This document shows positions 24,307 to 36,362 of a stretch of DNA of 64,000 nucleotides, piece after piece. The stretch is from Sordaria brevicollis. Its lineage: Eukaryota; Ascomycota; Sordariomycetes; Sordariales; Sordariaceae. Where the stretch lies: NCBI GenBank assembly GCA_033439795.1, contig JAUTDP010000015.1:1054001-1118000 (forward strand), in the 5' to 3' direction. The notes beneath the pieces are model-generated. The model did no database searches and was not told the DNA's origin. It saw only the letters and a list, made by a program, of their open reading frames with translations. The position numbers were made by a program, and so were the translations under genes. Every line of letters begins with the position of its first letter. Within the stretch, counting starts at the first letter, position 1.

Positions 24307-25644
24307 ATGACAGCCGACACCTCCAACCCACCATACAGCCACGAGCGCCACATCGCCGAGGTCGCGGTGCAAGTCGCCTCCTTACTCACACGCCGTGTCC
24401 TCGCCGGCATCCTCAAACCATCTACCTCATCCACTTCCAGTTCCGGTACCTCAACACCATCCTCCAATCTCATCTCTCACGAATCCACGGAGCAGCCAGA
24501 TCGCCGCGTCAGCGTCGCCTCCATCTCCAAACCCGACTTCTCCCCCGTAACCGCCGCCGACTTTGCCGTGCAAGCGCTCCTCACAGCCGCCATCCGCTCT
24601 CACTTCCCTCACGATGGGTTCATAGGCGAAGAAGACGCCGACGCTCTGCGCGCCGATCCGGCGCTGGCGAAGCAAGTTTTTGAGTTGATTCAGTCATGCG
24701 CCACCTCCTCTTCTCCCGGAGAGGTTGATGGCATTTCACTCTCCCTCCCTCGCTCCATCCCCGAGATGTTATCTTTCATCGACCTAGGCGGACGGGGCCA
24801 AGGCTCACCAACTGCGCGCTTCTGGGCCATGGATCCCATCGACGGCACAGCGGCGTTTATGCGCGGACAGCAATACGCCGTTAGTTTGTGTTTGATTGAG
24901 GGCGGGAAAGAAGTGGTGGGCGTGTTAGGATGTCCGAACTTGGCTATTACTCTTCCCTTTTCCTCCCCCTCCTCCTCTCCTTCCGCCCCAGAAAAACCCA
25001 ACCACTGCACCCAAACGTACATAATCTCCGAAGACAGCACCCCTTCCCTCTCCCCATCAAATGCGGAAGAAGGCACAACGACAGAAAACGGCATCCTCCT
25101 CTCCGCCGTCCTCTCCCAGGGCGCCACCATCCGCCCCATCGCACCTCAGTCCCAGTCCTCCTCCCCATCCCTTCTTCTGCCCGCACAACCCCTTACAAAA
25201 CCCACACCCACCTCCTCCCCAACCCAAGTAGCAACAGACAAACTGCACTTCGTCGACTCCCTCACCACCCCCGCCACCTCCTCCTCCCTCGTCGCCCGCG
25301 TCGCCACATTGGCCGGGGTACCCAACTATTCCTTCCCCGGTACCGAGCTCTATTCGTCGCACATGCGATACGTAGCCATGATTTTGGGTGGGCAATCGCA
25401 CGTCCAGGTGCGGATTCCCAAACCGATGACCAAGGCGACGTATATCTGGGATCACGCGGGCGCGCAGCTGATTTATGTTGAGGCTACCAGTGGCAGAGGG
25501 AAGGTGACGGATTTGTGGGGGAGGAAGATTGATTATGGGAGGGGAAGAAAGTTGGATGGGAATTGGGGAGTGGTGACGGCTGATGAGGGGGTTCATGGAC
25601 GGTTGTTGGAGATTGTGGGGGGGTTGGTTGGGAATGGGATTTGA
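24307..25644 (+). CDS. 3'(2'),5'-bisphosphate nucleotidase, HAL2/MET22-like, 445 aa
   Basis: A single exon starts at ATG 24307. It belongs to the lithium-sensitive inositol-monophosphatase superfamily: SPVTAADFAVQALL near residue 80, the metal-binding GEED at about 107-110, and the MDPIDGTAAF signature at about 175-184. The C-terminal metal-binding block is IWDHAGAQLIYVEATSG (about residues 382-398). The C-terminal LWGRKIDYGRGRKL matches the HAL2-type end. Known members hydrolyse 3'-phosphoadenosine 5'-phosphate (PAP) to AMP, relieving inhibition of sulfate assimilation and RNA processing, and are targets of Na+ and Li+. A Ser/Pro-rich insertion (about residues 215-320) makes it longer than the yeast enzyme (about 357 aa). 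Catalytic residues appear complete. Confidence 0.92.
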   Translation: MTADTSNPPYSHERHIAEVAVQVASLLTRRVLAGILKPSTSSTSSSGTSTPSSNLISHESTEQPDRRVSVASISKPDFSPVTAADFAVQALLTAAIRSHFPHDGFIGEEDADALRADPALAKQVFELIQSCATSSSPGEVDGISLSLPRSIPEMLSFIDLGGRGQGSPTARFWAMDPIDGTAAFMRGQQYAVSLCLIEGGKEVVGVLGCPNLAITLPFSSPSSSPSAPEKPNHCTQTYIISEDSTPSLSPSNAEEGTTTENGILLSAVLSQGATIRPIAPQSQSSSPSLLLPAQPLTKPTPTSSPTQVATDKLHFVDSLTTPATSSSLVARVATLAGVPNYSFPGTELYSSHMRYVAMILGGQSHVQVRIPKPMTKATYIWDHAGAQLIYVEATSGRGKVTDLWGRKIDYGRGRKLDGNWGVVTADEGVHGRLLEIVGGLVGNGI

Positions 25645-25831
25645 TGATTGAGTTTGGCTTGTGATGGCTGGGAATTGCGATGTTTTTGGTGATTGTTATG
25701 ATGGGAAGCGGGGATACCCGAAGGATACAAGTAAACGGCGACGGCAGCGATACCCGGAAATGTTTCACGTCTTGAGTTATAATGCATGCCTATTATGGAC
25801 TACTACTATTGATACCAATTGAGCGAAAGGA

Positions 25832-28686
25832 TCACTGCGATCGTCGCCGCGTCCACAGATGTGACAAACTACCACTGCTAAACTTCCCAGAAGCCCACGT
25901 GCCCGGTCTCTTTTCCTTAGCTGATTCCTGATGCTCGTGCATGGGCAACTCTTGTGAGCTCCTCTCACTGTACGTCGTATCCCGCTCTCTGAGTTTCTCC
26001 AGCATGAAGTTCCGCAACGTCTGAGCCGGAGCCTCCGTCAACTGGTGGGTGGGCGTTACTGGCTTCCGCAGTCCACACATGAATGACCGCCATCCACCAA
26101 AGATGAGGCTCCGAGCCCGGGTACTGAAAGCAAGCGCGAGAGACAGTATTGTAATTCCAAGAGAGGGCAAGACTTGCTCTTCGTTAGCAAAGTCATCGAG
26201 CAACGGGACTTGAAGGCCACTCACGCATAAGCAACAGCTGATTGCCGATTGTCATTTTTCCATCGTTCAGTTCTCGTGCGTTCATACCGAACAGGGTAGC
26301 GAAGAATGACAATGGAAGAAAAAAGATGGTCACAACAGTAAAGACTACTATTGACCTCCCTTGAAGGACGCTCTCGTCTGCTCGTCGAATACCCGCTTTC
26401 GCTTCAATGATTCCCGACTGCTGTTGTTTCATGTCAAGCAACTCTCGGATCTGCGTTCTTGTCTTCGCCTGTCTCTTCTCAAGGTCGGCTAACTCGTCGC
26501 GGTTCGACTTCATGTCAGCTATCAATGACGCTGCACGCTCAAGGGCAGAAGGTAATCCTTCTGGGTGGTGTATAGGCGACATTGAAGAGCCCAAGCTGCG
26601 GAGCACCTTCTCAAAGTCCGTCATGATAGTGATCTGCTGCGTGAAGATCTCCTGCATGATTTGTAGCTGGTCAATGACATTCTGGGCTTCCATCAGGACG
26701 GACCACTCGTATTTGATGTTGAGAGATTTGCGAAGCAGTTCTTCGGAGGTTCGAAGCGGATCCAGAGTGTTCATCCTCTTGACGTCACGACCAAACCGCT
26801 CGTATGACTCCGTCTTCTTTTCCGCCTAAAGATTTGTGTGTCAGCAATGCCATCACCTTCATGGGCAGGGATCACCGAACAAACAATTTTGGAGATAGCC
26901 GAGCCAAATATGTCCACCACCTCAGGTCGGAGATCAGGCTTAGTCCTGTCAAAAATGACTTTGGAGCACTCATCGATGATGATGAGAGCCAGGTCATATA
27001 TCGTATTGAGCTGGCCCCCGTCGACAGATGCCATGTAGTCTCGGATTGCTCGATGGACGGCCGAAGGATCAGGCTTATTACGTCCCCACCGTCGAGGGAA
27101 TGCAGTGATTATGGTATCTGTTTCCGACGCAGTTAGTCGGAGAACTTCATTGATGCGCAGGGAAGCCTACTCTCATCCAGGATCCACATCCACAGCTGAT
27201 CTACCATTACAACTCTGGGAATAGACTCCAAGTCGTTCTTCATCCAAGTTCCACGGTACACCACCTGCTGTCGGTCTCGTTGGGTGGTATCCTCGGCCGT
27301 CCAACTGCTGTATTGCTCCAGGGTCCTTCTTGGGTGAAGGGATGACTCGCCATAAAGGTGGTCATTGATGAGCATTGAGTCGGCCGCCTCGTCGATAAGT
27401 TGAAAGAGCTTAGCCACATGCCACAAGTAGGTCCCTAGCCGGCTTCTGGGTCGCCAAGAAGGAGCATCATCCATGGTCTTGTCGTTGATAAAAGTGTCGC
27501 TAGGTATGCTGTCCTGTCTACGGACGCGCTTGTCAATGACTTCATGAACCATACTACTCCAGGTTCCCCGGCGCTTGGTTTGGCGCTCCATGTAGAAAGT
27601 TTCTTCCTTTTGCTGGCGTGTCTTGCGTATAACACTCGTCATTCTCGTGAGGCGTTTCTCAATTTCCCAGTGTAGATATGGCATAAAGAGCACCACGTCG
27701 TTGGTGTTTATGGTCGAAGTCATTGGCAAACCCAGGGTAGGATGTGTGCGTGGAGCAGATGGGACAACTGCGCAGCGTGGTCGTATTTGGCGGGCGTGAG
27801 GTGGAAGATGTGTACCGATACCACCACGTTCTTGGCCATGCCACAGTTCTCGCTTCAGCAATCTCTCAGTGTTTGACAGGCGATTCATTGGCTTCGAGAT
27901 TCCTCTTTCGCGAAATATTGTGCTGCGTTGCCGATCTAATCCCGACGCTTCACCGTAGTACCTTGCAATAGCATCTTCCACCCATTTCATGTTGTTCGCC
28001 TGGAGATGAAAGTAGCGGAGCTGGTTCTTATTCTCGGACCGCTTGAGTGGTGTGTTGGCTTTGTCATAGAGTAGCTTTTGAACCGAAATCTTCTGATGGG
28101 GGTATTGTCCATGAATAAGAGGGTGATCGAGAGTCACTCCGCCTCGCCTCTTCTCGTACACGATCACCCAACCATTGTAGCCATAGTTGGGATTCTCTGG
28201 GTTGTCGTCAACGTCATCGTCGCGTACCTCCAGCCCATCAATGTAGCTTTCCGGATCCAGCTCGTTCCGTTTCTTATCATGACCCGGTTTCGTTGACCAT
28301 TTCTGAACCTCGAGTAGTATAGAACGGTCTCGGAGAAGGCGAGACTTGTGACTACCGCCTGGCTGGGTCAGCTCCTTGTCGCACTTTGCTAATGCTTCTT
28401 TGCATTTCTGTACCGCTTGCTGCTTCCACCGCCTGCGAGAGTCATCGAGTAACACAACCAACGGAGGGCTGTTTGGCTTGGGATCTAGACGCTGAGTCTC
28501 GAAATGTTTCCTCAAGTGGCGGATACGACGGAGCTCTTTCCGTACTAGTTCCTTTTCTGTTGGCGACAGGCCTTCGTAGTAGGTCTTTCGCTGGGAATAT
28601 CTCGTTGACAAGAACGAAGCCCAAGCATCAATGGGAGGAAGAGGGTCGACGTATTGGTCGTAACGAGGAGCTGGCTGTTGATCCAT
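25832..28686 (-). CDS. CorA-like divalent-cation transporter-type protein with large N-terminal domain, 899 aa
   Basis: Exons are 28686-27171, 27117-26876, 26825-26225 and 26172-25832. The introns are 50-53 nt (donors GTAGGC, GTGATC, GTGAGT; acceptors AACAG, TTTAG, CAAG), and the phases join to one frame. The N-terminal about 500 residues include VVLFMPYLHWE and DQLWMWILDENTIITAFPRRW, a pattern seen in filamentous-fungal CorA-like proteins. The C-terminal third has a long helical region followed by a membrane segment ending in the diagnostic GMN motif (about residues 766-768, FGMNARE). A second membrane helix (SLGITILSLALAF) completes the two-TM hairpin of the CorA superfamily. Canonical CorA proteins are pentameric Mg2+ channels. 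The fungal versions with this giant N-terminus are uncharacterised, so transport is inferred. The gene is convergent with the nucleotidase gene (187 bp). Confidence 0.88.
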
Positions 28687-30375
28687 CAGCTTTGGAACCA
28701 GCGAGGATGAATATCAGATATAGCCAGGTTGGAAATGCTTGGGAGGCTTGTAGCGAGGGTGTCGGTTCTTTGCTCCGGATGTTACAGTGGCATGTGACGC
28801 TGTGTTGCTTCGGGGTATTTCAGCAGTGGTGGTGGCGGTTGATGTTGAGCAATATCGGGAGGCACTGCTTGTAGGGACTCGAGTTGTTTATATAGCTAGC
28901 ATCAGCTTGGGGTTGTGACATTGATGTCTCTTTTTGTAAGGTTGCGCAAGTTGAGCTGCAGCGATAGTGTATTTGACGTAGAACGGAGATGTAACGATTG
29001 GATGAGCGATGTTGTTTTGGCCTCATGGGAGTGGGTTGTTGGTGCCCTGGTCTGTTCTCTTTCTTTTGTACTACGGCGCATTTGTGCCTTGCCTTCCTGC
29101 TTGTTGGTCTCGGTCAGGATGCCTCGTTCCTTTAGGTTGGATGTCTGTCCTTGCCCCAACGGTTAGCATGTGCACTTATTTAGCAGTCTCACAACCTATC
29201 ACTGGAAGGAATACGTACCGTGGCCGTGTGTCGGGCTGGAAGGAGCAGGATAAGTAAAAGAAAGAATGGTTGTTGGATAATCGATATCGTTGTATAATCG
29301 AACCTGGTGCCCAACAGAACGAATCTGCCTTGTGACGGGGACTGAAGACATGGCAACTGTCGAGTATTGGTGGAAGGAAGAAAAGCAACCGAGGACAAGT
29401 GTGAAGGATGAGGGGTTCTTGTCGAATCCAATTGGAAAAAGATTTTGCGACGACGCGACTGGCTCAGAGTTATCGTTATCATGAGATTGCTGAATGCGCC
29501 TGCCATCGTTGCCGATATTAGGTCGTAGTTTCCGTATTGACGTGTCTTGCATCCTGAGCAGATGCGAGCTGAATGCATGGACATCTCGGACATGTACCTA
29601 CTGTTAGTGCATCGCCTTCTTCATGCAGTATTCCTTAACACTTACACCGATGGGGGTTATGCACCTCGGTGGTTGTGGCTTATTGACCCTGTGCGCACCC
29701 GTGGTAGGATGGTAATAGCACTTTCCCGCGATGTTCTAATAATGAATGCTCCTTCTAGTCTCCATCATGATAAACTCGGAAGGAGTTCCACTTCGTACCT
29801 TCAGTCGTTCCCGTCGCTTCTTCGTTCTCTTCAGACATCTTGATATGGAAGCTTGAGTGGTCTGGACCCTGGACCCCGAGCAGTCTGTCTCAGTCTCGGT
29901 CACTGTCTCAGTTGCCGTGTCCGTAATGGTCTCAATCGGACAGTCCCGCTCCAGCATGCAGCCACCTGATCTTGTTGCAGAAAGAACATTCAGGTGCCGT
30001 GAGACTTCAAGCCAACACCACCAAGCTTCAGATATAGAGACTGACAGTGGGAGATGAAGACATCGCCAAACTAATCAAATTCGAGGATCTTCAGCCAGCC
30101 AAAAGTCGAGATCAGCAGACATGTCCGCAACCATTTCCGATCATGTTGCGCCCTTGCATCTGGAGCTTCGCCTACGGCTTTGTCCCTTACTTCGCGATGG
30201 CTAGAGCGGGCAAACAATCCAAAATTTCCTTTCAATGTTTCGACAATGACAAGAGAACAATGCCAAGCACATTCGTCATGGACATCAAAAACCATCCGAA
30301 CTCTACGCCCGAATTCTAGTGTCGTTCTCCCGTCGTTCTAGCTTCACATCAGCTACCCGGACAACGACCACGAGA
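28687..30375. other. Divergent intergenic region between CorA-like gene and P450
   Basis: About 1.7 kb that must contain both promoters. Open frames are short and unconvincing. No repeat or RNA gene was recognised. Confidence 0.5.
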
Positions 30376-32110
30376 ATGCCTCCCACCATGGCCGACACGG
30401 TAGCTGAGATCGAGAGCTTCCTCGACACTGGTATTGCAGCCATCAAGGGGCTCATACCCGTCATCTGGGTCCAAAGCAAGACTTCTCCAGTCCAGTTCCT
30501 CGTCGGCGGCATCGTCGCTCTGCTGTCGTACTTGCTCCTGACAATCTCACCACCACACGACCCGTCCGAACCGCCCCTCGTCAAGCCCAGATTCCCAGTG
30601 ATCGGCCACCTTTTCGGTCTCTTGAACCACCAGGTCAACTACTTCAGCGAGCTCTTCAAGCGCTACCATCTGCCGATCGCAACTCTTCCCATCGGCAACC
30701 AGAAGCTCTACGTTATCTTCGATGCGCCCCTCCAGCAGGCTGCCCTCAAGTCCAAGGACATGGACGCGCAGTCCTTCATGGTCGATTTTATTCCTCGCAT
30801 CTTTGGCGTCAAGCAAGGCACGATCGACAAGCTATTGGGCAAGGATGGCGTCCACCCGAGCATCATGGGCGACATGGAACAGGTCTTCAAGGCAGCGTTG
30901 TCAGGAGACAACCTTCAGAAGCTGGCCAGCACCACGCTTGCCACCATGGCAGATACCCTGAACGATGTGGACGCCAGGAAGGGCACCAAGATTCCCAACA
31001 TGTTCCTCTGGCTCCAGTCACTTCTCAGCAGATCCACGTCCAAGGCTCTTTGGGGAGAAAACCACAATCCGTTCAAAGACCATGGAGTCATTGATGCCCT
31101 GTGGTACGTTTTCGTTGTCTTTTCCCTTTTCCCTCGCTCTTATTCCACCAAGCTAACAACCACTCTCCTACAGGGACTTTGAACATAACATGGGCCCCCT
31201 CGTTTTCGGTTTCCTGCCCTCCATTATCGCTCGCCGCGCCTATCTAGCCCGCAAAAAGGTCCAATCTGCGCTGTTTCCCTACTTCAGCGCGCGCCACTAC
31301 GATACGGACCCGTCCACCTCCTACTTCATCCGCGCTCGCACCCGTCTCCTGAAGCGATACGATCTTCCCGACGACGAGATGGCCAAGAACGAAGTAGCCA
31401 TCACCCTTGTCTCCACCACCAACGTCCTGTCCACTCTATTCTGGTGTATCGCCGAGATCTGGACGCGCCCTGATCTCCTCCAACAAGTCCGCGCCGAAGC
31501 TTTGCTCGCCGTCTTTGGCGACAGCCAAAAGGCCTTCGCGGACGAGGACATGGGAACAAGAACCATCACTATCCCCGCCGCCGGTCTCGACGCCAAGTGC
31601 CCCCTTCTCGCATCCTGCTTTCGCGAGTCGATCCGGTTGGCCTCGCAGATCGTTACGGCCCGACGCGTGCTCAAGGACACGACACTTACCGATCCTGTCT
31701 CGGGTAGATCGTACCTGCTCAAGGCCGATACCAACGTCATGATGCCCGCCAAGGTAGTCCATCGAAACACCGCAGTCTGGGGCGCCGACGCCGAGGAGTT
31801 CAACCCCCGTCGCTTCATGTGGGAGGAGCTGGGCCCGAAGGTGGAGAGACAGAGGAAGGCAGCCTTTGTGCCCTTTGGTGGTGGCAAGCACATGTGTCCC
31901 GGCAGACACTTTGCGTTTACGGAGAACTTGGCGCTGATGGCGGCATTGGCGATTGGCTTTGAGATTGAGGGGCTGAACAAGAGCAAGCTGAAGATGGGCG
32001 ACTCTAAGAGGGGAGAGACGGCGAAACCGCTGCCTGGTTTGGAGGGCGGACAGGTGGTGTTGAAGAAGAGGGAGGGGTGGGAAGGAGTTAAGTGGGAGTT
32101 TAGCGTCTAG
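30376..32110 (+). CDS. Cytochrome P450, CYP7/CYP8-like class, 554 aa
   Basis: Exon 1 is 30376-31103 and exon 2 is 31174-32110. The 70-nt intron has donor GTACGT, branch AGCTAAC and acceptor TACAG and splits a Trp codon. An N-terminal membrane anchor (FLVGGIVALLSYLLLTI) precedes the proline-rich hinge. The I-helix reads LVSTTNVLSTLFW, with Asn at the position normally held by the oxygen-activating Thr, as in animal CYP7 and CYP8 enzymes. The ExxR motif is ESIR (in CFRESIRLAS), the PERF-like motif is FNPRRF, and the heme loop is PFGGGKHMCPGRHFAF with the Cys ligand. It is an ER-bound monooxygenase or isomerase of unknown substrate; related fungal enzymes are often annotated as sterol or oxylipin P450s. 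A second in-frame ATG at 30388 is an alternative start. Confidence 0.9.
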
Positions 32111-32441
32111 TGGTGGGTTTGTCAGGTGTCTCACTCCTTCTTTTCTTCTCAAGGTGTTTTACTTTGATAGATATATGGTATGGTACGTACCTGTTATGGT
32201 CGTGACCAAAGCTTAAAAGGATACGGGTTTCTTTTTTAGAAGGGTTTCCTTGTCGAAAGATTAGTTCCTCTGTAGTCCACTATTAAAGCTGAATTTCCCA
32301 TACCTATCAAGATCCAAATGACGGAAACCAAGTTGCGTGAGCTGCTCGAATGTACCATTAATCCCGTCTATATCCCATATCGAACATTGTTCCTCTTTGC
32401 CTAGGCATAATGGGCATACTGCCCAAGCACCCCCAAGTCTC
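32111..32441. other. Convergent intergenic region between two P450 genes
   Basis: 331 bp between opposing stop codons, holding the two 3' UTRs. Nothing else is visible. Confidence 0.6.
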
Positions 32442-34295
32442 TCACCTCCTCTCCACCCTAACCCAAAAATCCTTAACCAACCACATCAACGCATTCTCAA
32501 CCTTACACGGCCTCACCGGATTTAGCACCGTAAAGTCATACCTCCTCACCAGCTCCGCCACAACCTTATTCATCTGCATCATGGCCAATTTCTTTCCAAC
32601 ACACTCAAACTGTCCATGTCCAAAGATCAACCCCAGCGTCATCTCCATTTCCTTCAGTCGTTTCCCCGCTTCTCCCATTCCCGTTCCCTCCCTTTTCCCT
32701 TTCCCCGAGGATTCCAACCGCGCAGCCTCCTCAGCCTCCAACCACCTCTCCGGTCTAAACACATCCGCATCCTCCCCGAATATGGCACGGGAGTGGCACA
32801 TGGCGTAAATAGCCGCGCCCGTAGCCACCTTCGTCCCGGGCGGTAGGTCAAAGCCCATTACTGTGTCTCCTGATGGGCTGACGTCTTTGTAAAACCCGCC
32901 TGTTGCTACGGGTGGTAAGATGCGGAGAGATTCGCGCAGGACGGCTTGGAGGTAGGGGAGGCCGAGGCAGGTTGCTACGGGTATGGGTGTTCTGTTCTCG
33001 GGACCAGAAGGGCCAGGAGAGGAGGAGGATACAGAGGGGAAAGGGTAGGCAGAGTCGAGTTCGGCTTGTAACTTACGGTATATGCGCGGGGAGGAGAAGA
33101 GGTGTAAAAGGCAGAGGCGAATACCGTTGGCTACGGTGTCGGAGCCGGCGAAGAGTTGGACGGTTACTTCCTCTTGGAGTTCGGGGCGGGTGAGGTGGTG
33201 GGAGATGAAGGATTGGAGCATGTCGTCTGGTAGTGGGACTTTCTTCTCTGAAGAGGAGAGGGCAAGGCGCTGGTCGATGATGGAGGTTGTGTGCCTTTTG
33301 AGAGGGTGAGGAGGGTGGTTAGTTGGTTGGTTGACTTATGGTATGGTGGAAGATAAGAAGAAGAGGGTGGGGGTTATGGTTGACATATACAATCTGTCAA
33401 GTGGCTTTCCAACTACGACATAGACTCACCCCATGATAGCCCCCAGCCCAGCCTTATCCCCCGCTCTGGGAAGCAGCAAGCTGAACGGCCACTTGCGAAG
33501 CAACTTAAAAAAGAAGTGGTGGTTGTTGAGGAGGTACATCCAAGGCAAAGTGGCCTCGTTGATCTTGAGCACGTCGTTCATGTCCTTGTCGTTGGCGATA
33601 TAACCAAGAGACTGGCTGTAGGCGATCTCTCCCAGCGAGTCGAGGGCGTAGAAGTGCACGGATTGGGCAATGTCGAATGGCTGGAAGATGGGACCCGAGG
33701 CAAGGTATTTCCGGTCGATCAGCTCGGTCCAGGCTGTGAGGGCGCGGTCGAGCCCGGCTTCGATGCTGAAGGTGTGGCTGCCGGCGCCTTTGCCGTTGTA
33801 CTTGAGAATTAACGGTTAGTATCGGGTTTGTGAAAGTGGAACTTGGGGATGTAGGGAAGGAGTGATGGGAAGAACTCGATAGCACAGTCCACTTACGGCA
33901 GGCGCAACCTTCTTTCTTCGTTCCTTCCTCCGCTCCTTGTCTGTCATGGACAGTAGGTTATCATCATCCCCCATCCGAGCCAGGTCGTACCAGTCACTTT
34001 TGCGGTAGTTTGACCGGACCGACGTGATGCGGAGGATGGACTCGAGGTCGGTGCAGAGGACTTGATCGGGGCCGAACCTGACAAGCGGTCCATACTTTTC
34101 TGCCAGATCTTTCCATAGCACATGGACATCTCCTTTGATGAACTGTCCGGTCATCCAGAGTGATGTCCAGCCGGCCAGTTTAGGTCCGGGAACATTTCGA
34201 AGTCGACGCCATCTTTGGAACCTGTGTATGCTGTTCCGTAGGAAGAGGACCAAGAGGATGACGAGAGATAGCGTCGTAAGAGTTGACAACGCCAT
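32442..34295 (-). CDS. Cytochrome P450, pisatin-demethylase/benzoate-hydroxylase-like, 540 aa
   Basis: Exons are 34295-33897, 33800-33430 and 33294-32442. Intron 1 (96 nt) has GTAAGT, branch ATACTAAC and TCAAG. Intron 2 (135 nt) has GTGAGT and AAAAG. The start at 34295 gives a typical N-terminal anchor (LTTLSLVILLVLFL) and the hinge RNVPGPKLAGW. Core motifs are complete: I-helix FAGSDTVANG, ExxR in LRESLRI, FRPERW, and heme loop FGHGQFECVGKKLA. The FGHG and CVGK variants are characteristic of the pisatin-demethylase-like group. It probably oxidises a small aromatic or xenobiotic compound at the ER membrane; the substrate cannot be told. It is tail-to-tail with a P450 of a different class, so the pair did not arise by recent tandem duplication. 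Confidence 0.9.
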
Positions 34296-36362
34296 GGTGC
34301 CTTGTCTGGGTGCCCAGTCTCCGAGAGAGAAGGCCTCCCAAAAGCCAGAACCAGAAGGGGTCCAGTCCGAGATATAGTATAACACTCCATTGCTCTGGGT
34401 ACCAGCTCACATGTCACCCCCTCGATTCCTCCCCCCAAGTCCTTTTCGACGCCACCAACATGGGGTCCAGAGCGCCATCAAGGTGGTGTCGTGTTTGAAG
34501 GACCATCTCCGAGCCCATCTCGTTCAAACCAAGCCCGGTAGTCTGATGCTAGCGTTGGCGGAACGGTCCAAGGCCGTCTCCCCGGATCACACTGTCTCGC
34601 AAACGATGCCGGAAGACTGGCCGCGAGCCAACGAGACGACGGGGAGCGAAAATCGTGTAAAGTCTCCGAATCTATGCGTCTGCTCCAAGGACTCGGCTTT
34701 TTCGCTAACCTTCAAAATAAAGGAGCAGCGTCGTATCCGTAGGCTTTTCCTCCCGGTTAGCGTGTGATAGCCAGTCATCCCCGTGCATCCTGTGTTCTGA
34801 ATGGGGGCTTCATGGTTGCATCCCGCAGCGCCGCACCCCCAGTTTCTGCGTTATCGACTTTCTTCCGTAGATCCCGTTTGGGGGCCAGGGGAAGATATCG
34901 ATCATGACGATATGGCGGTAAAAAATACAGCCTCCATTCCATTTGCCTTCTCTTCAGCCGCCAGTGAATGGTTATCGAATGTCCGTAATATTGATGCTTT
35001 CCGACAGGTATGAAGATCATGGGACATGGTATCTCATCAGGGAGTCGAATGTTGAGAGTTCGTGTTGACGAGCCGCAACGAGATGGCGCTTCAGGCAAAC
35101 GGGGCCAACAGTTACCTATTCATGCAAGAGCCAGGCGGCAAAGAACGAAATGAACGGAATGAACGGAATAAATGCAAATGGCTTCTTCTCCATGTTACTA
35201 CCCGTGGGCAGCAGGCACAGTGAAAAAAAGGGTTGGATATCCGAAATGGATGATGGATTGACATCAAAAATTACGGCCGGAACGGCCCCGAAGGACAATT
35301 CATGGCGGCTGGCACCACGATGTGCAATGCAGGCCCTCCGCCATACTACGCGGTGTTCTTGATCTCCGCGCAATCGACCAAGGTAAGTATGAAGAAAAAA
35401 AAGAGGAAAGAAAATTCTAAGAATGCCTGGGGGGGACCAATATTAAATACCCATGGGTGCTTGGTCTGTGCACCAGTGCAATTCCTCTACGGGCTCCACT
35501 CTGAATTTCTAAGTGGCCCGTGCACCTGGGGTGATTCTGGCAGCTGTCGACCAGGCGGCATCCTTGTCTTGGCTTTCCCGCTTTCCACTCGAGCCGCCGG
35601 AGGCTCGGAGCGACAGTCGACTTCCATCTCAACGTCCCATCACCACTCCCACTCAGGATGACAATCATTTTGTTGCTAAACAACATTGTGGCAGCGACTC
35701 CTTCCAATTCCAAGAAATAAGCGCCTCGCCCCGGCCTTCTCCATCAGTGTTACAAGTAGATCAACCGCACATACCCTTCCTCTATTGGTTGCTTTCCAAG
35801 CAGCAACCCCCCGTCATGATGTCGCTTCCTTTATTTACAGTCAAAATGTCAAGCTGCCCGGCGCGGAGAGATGCCTCAACTCTTGATGGTCTTGGTCAGG
35901 ATTGACTTCGGAAGCATGCCCTCCGGCTCTTGCCGTCCATGCACATCAGTTCTTGTCCCACTATCGGAGACCAGGTGAGTACCTTCCTTCATTTTGGGCC
36001 TCGGTCATGAAGGTTATCTTCATGATGGCAGTTCAGGTTGCTGTTCGCAACTTCTTGGAAGCCAGTACGGAGGGTGATCAAGGTCTACTCTCTGTAGAGG
36101 CAGCCGAGGCAAATGATCTTAAGCGGCCATACTCTGCACTGAGTTCTTCTATTTTGCTCCTCCTCGTCACTATCATCGTCATCGCTATTAAAATTATCCG
36201 GCTTGCCATTGTCGTCGTCATCACCATCATCATCATCACCGATATTAAACATCCGTTCTCTCTTCCCCTTCGCCGGCCCAGAAGAGACACCCTCCGGCCT
36301 TGCTGCGTTGGAAATCCAGCAAAAACGTTCATCAAAAGCCCAACCACCTGCCCCCGTGGACG
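34296..36362. other. Divergent intergenic region with low-complexity ATC tract
   Basis: About 2.1 kb between the second P450 (-) and the GNAT gene (+). It contains short tandem motifs (GAACGGAAT repeated near 35152-35168) and an ATC/GTC-rich microsatellite-like stretch at about 36170-36245. That stretch creates spurious Asp-rich or Ile-rich frames on the two strands. The final part may be GNAT leader. No independent gene is supported. Confidence 0.45.
36170..36245. repeat. Imperfect ATC/GTC trinucleotide tract
   Basis: The stretch is dominated by ATC and GTC triplets, such as CATCATCATCATCACC near 36224. Read on the minus strand it gives a poly-Asp-like frame; on the plus strand, an Ile/Val-rich one. 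It lies just upstream of the GNAT start, in a likely leader or promoter. Confidence 0.55.
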
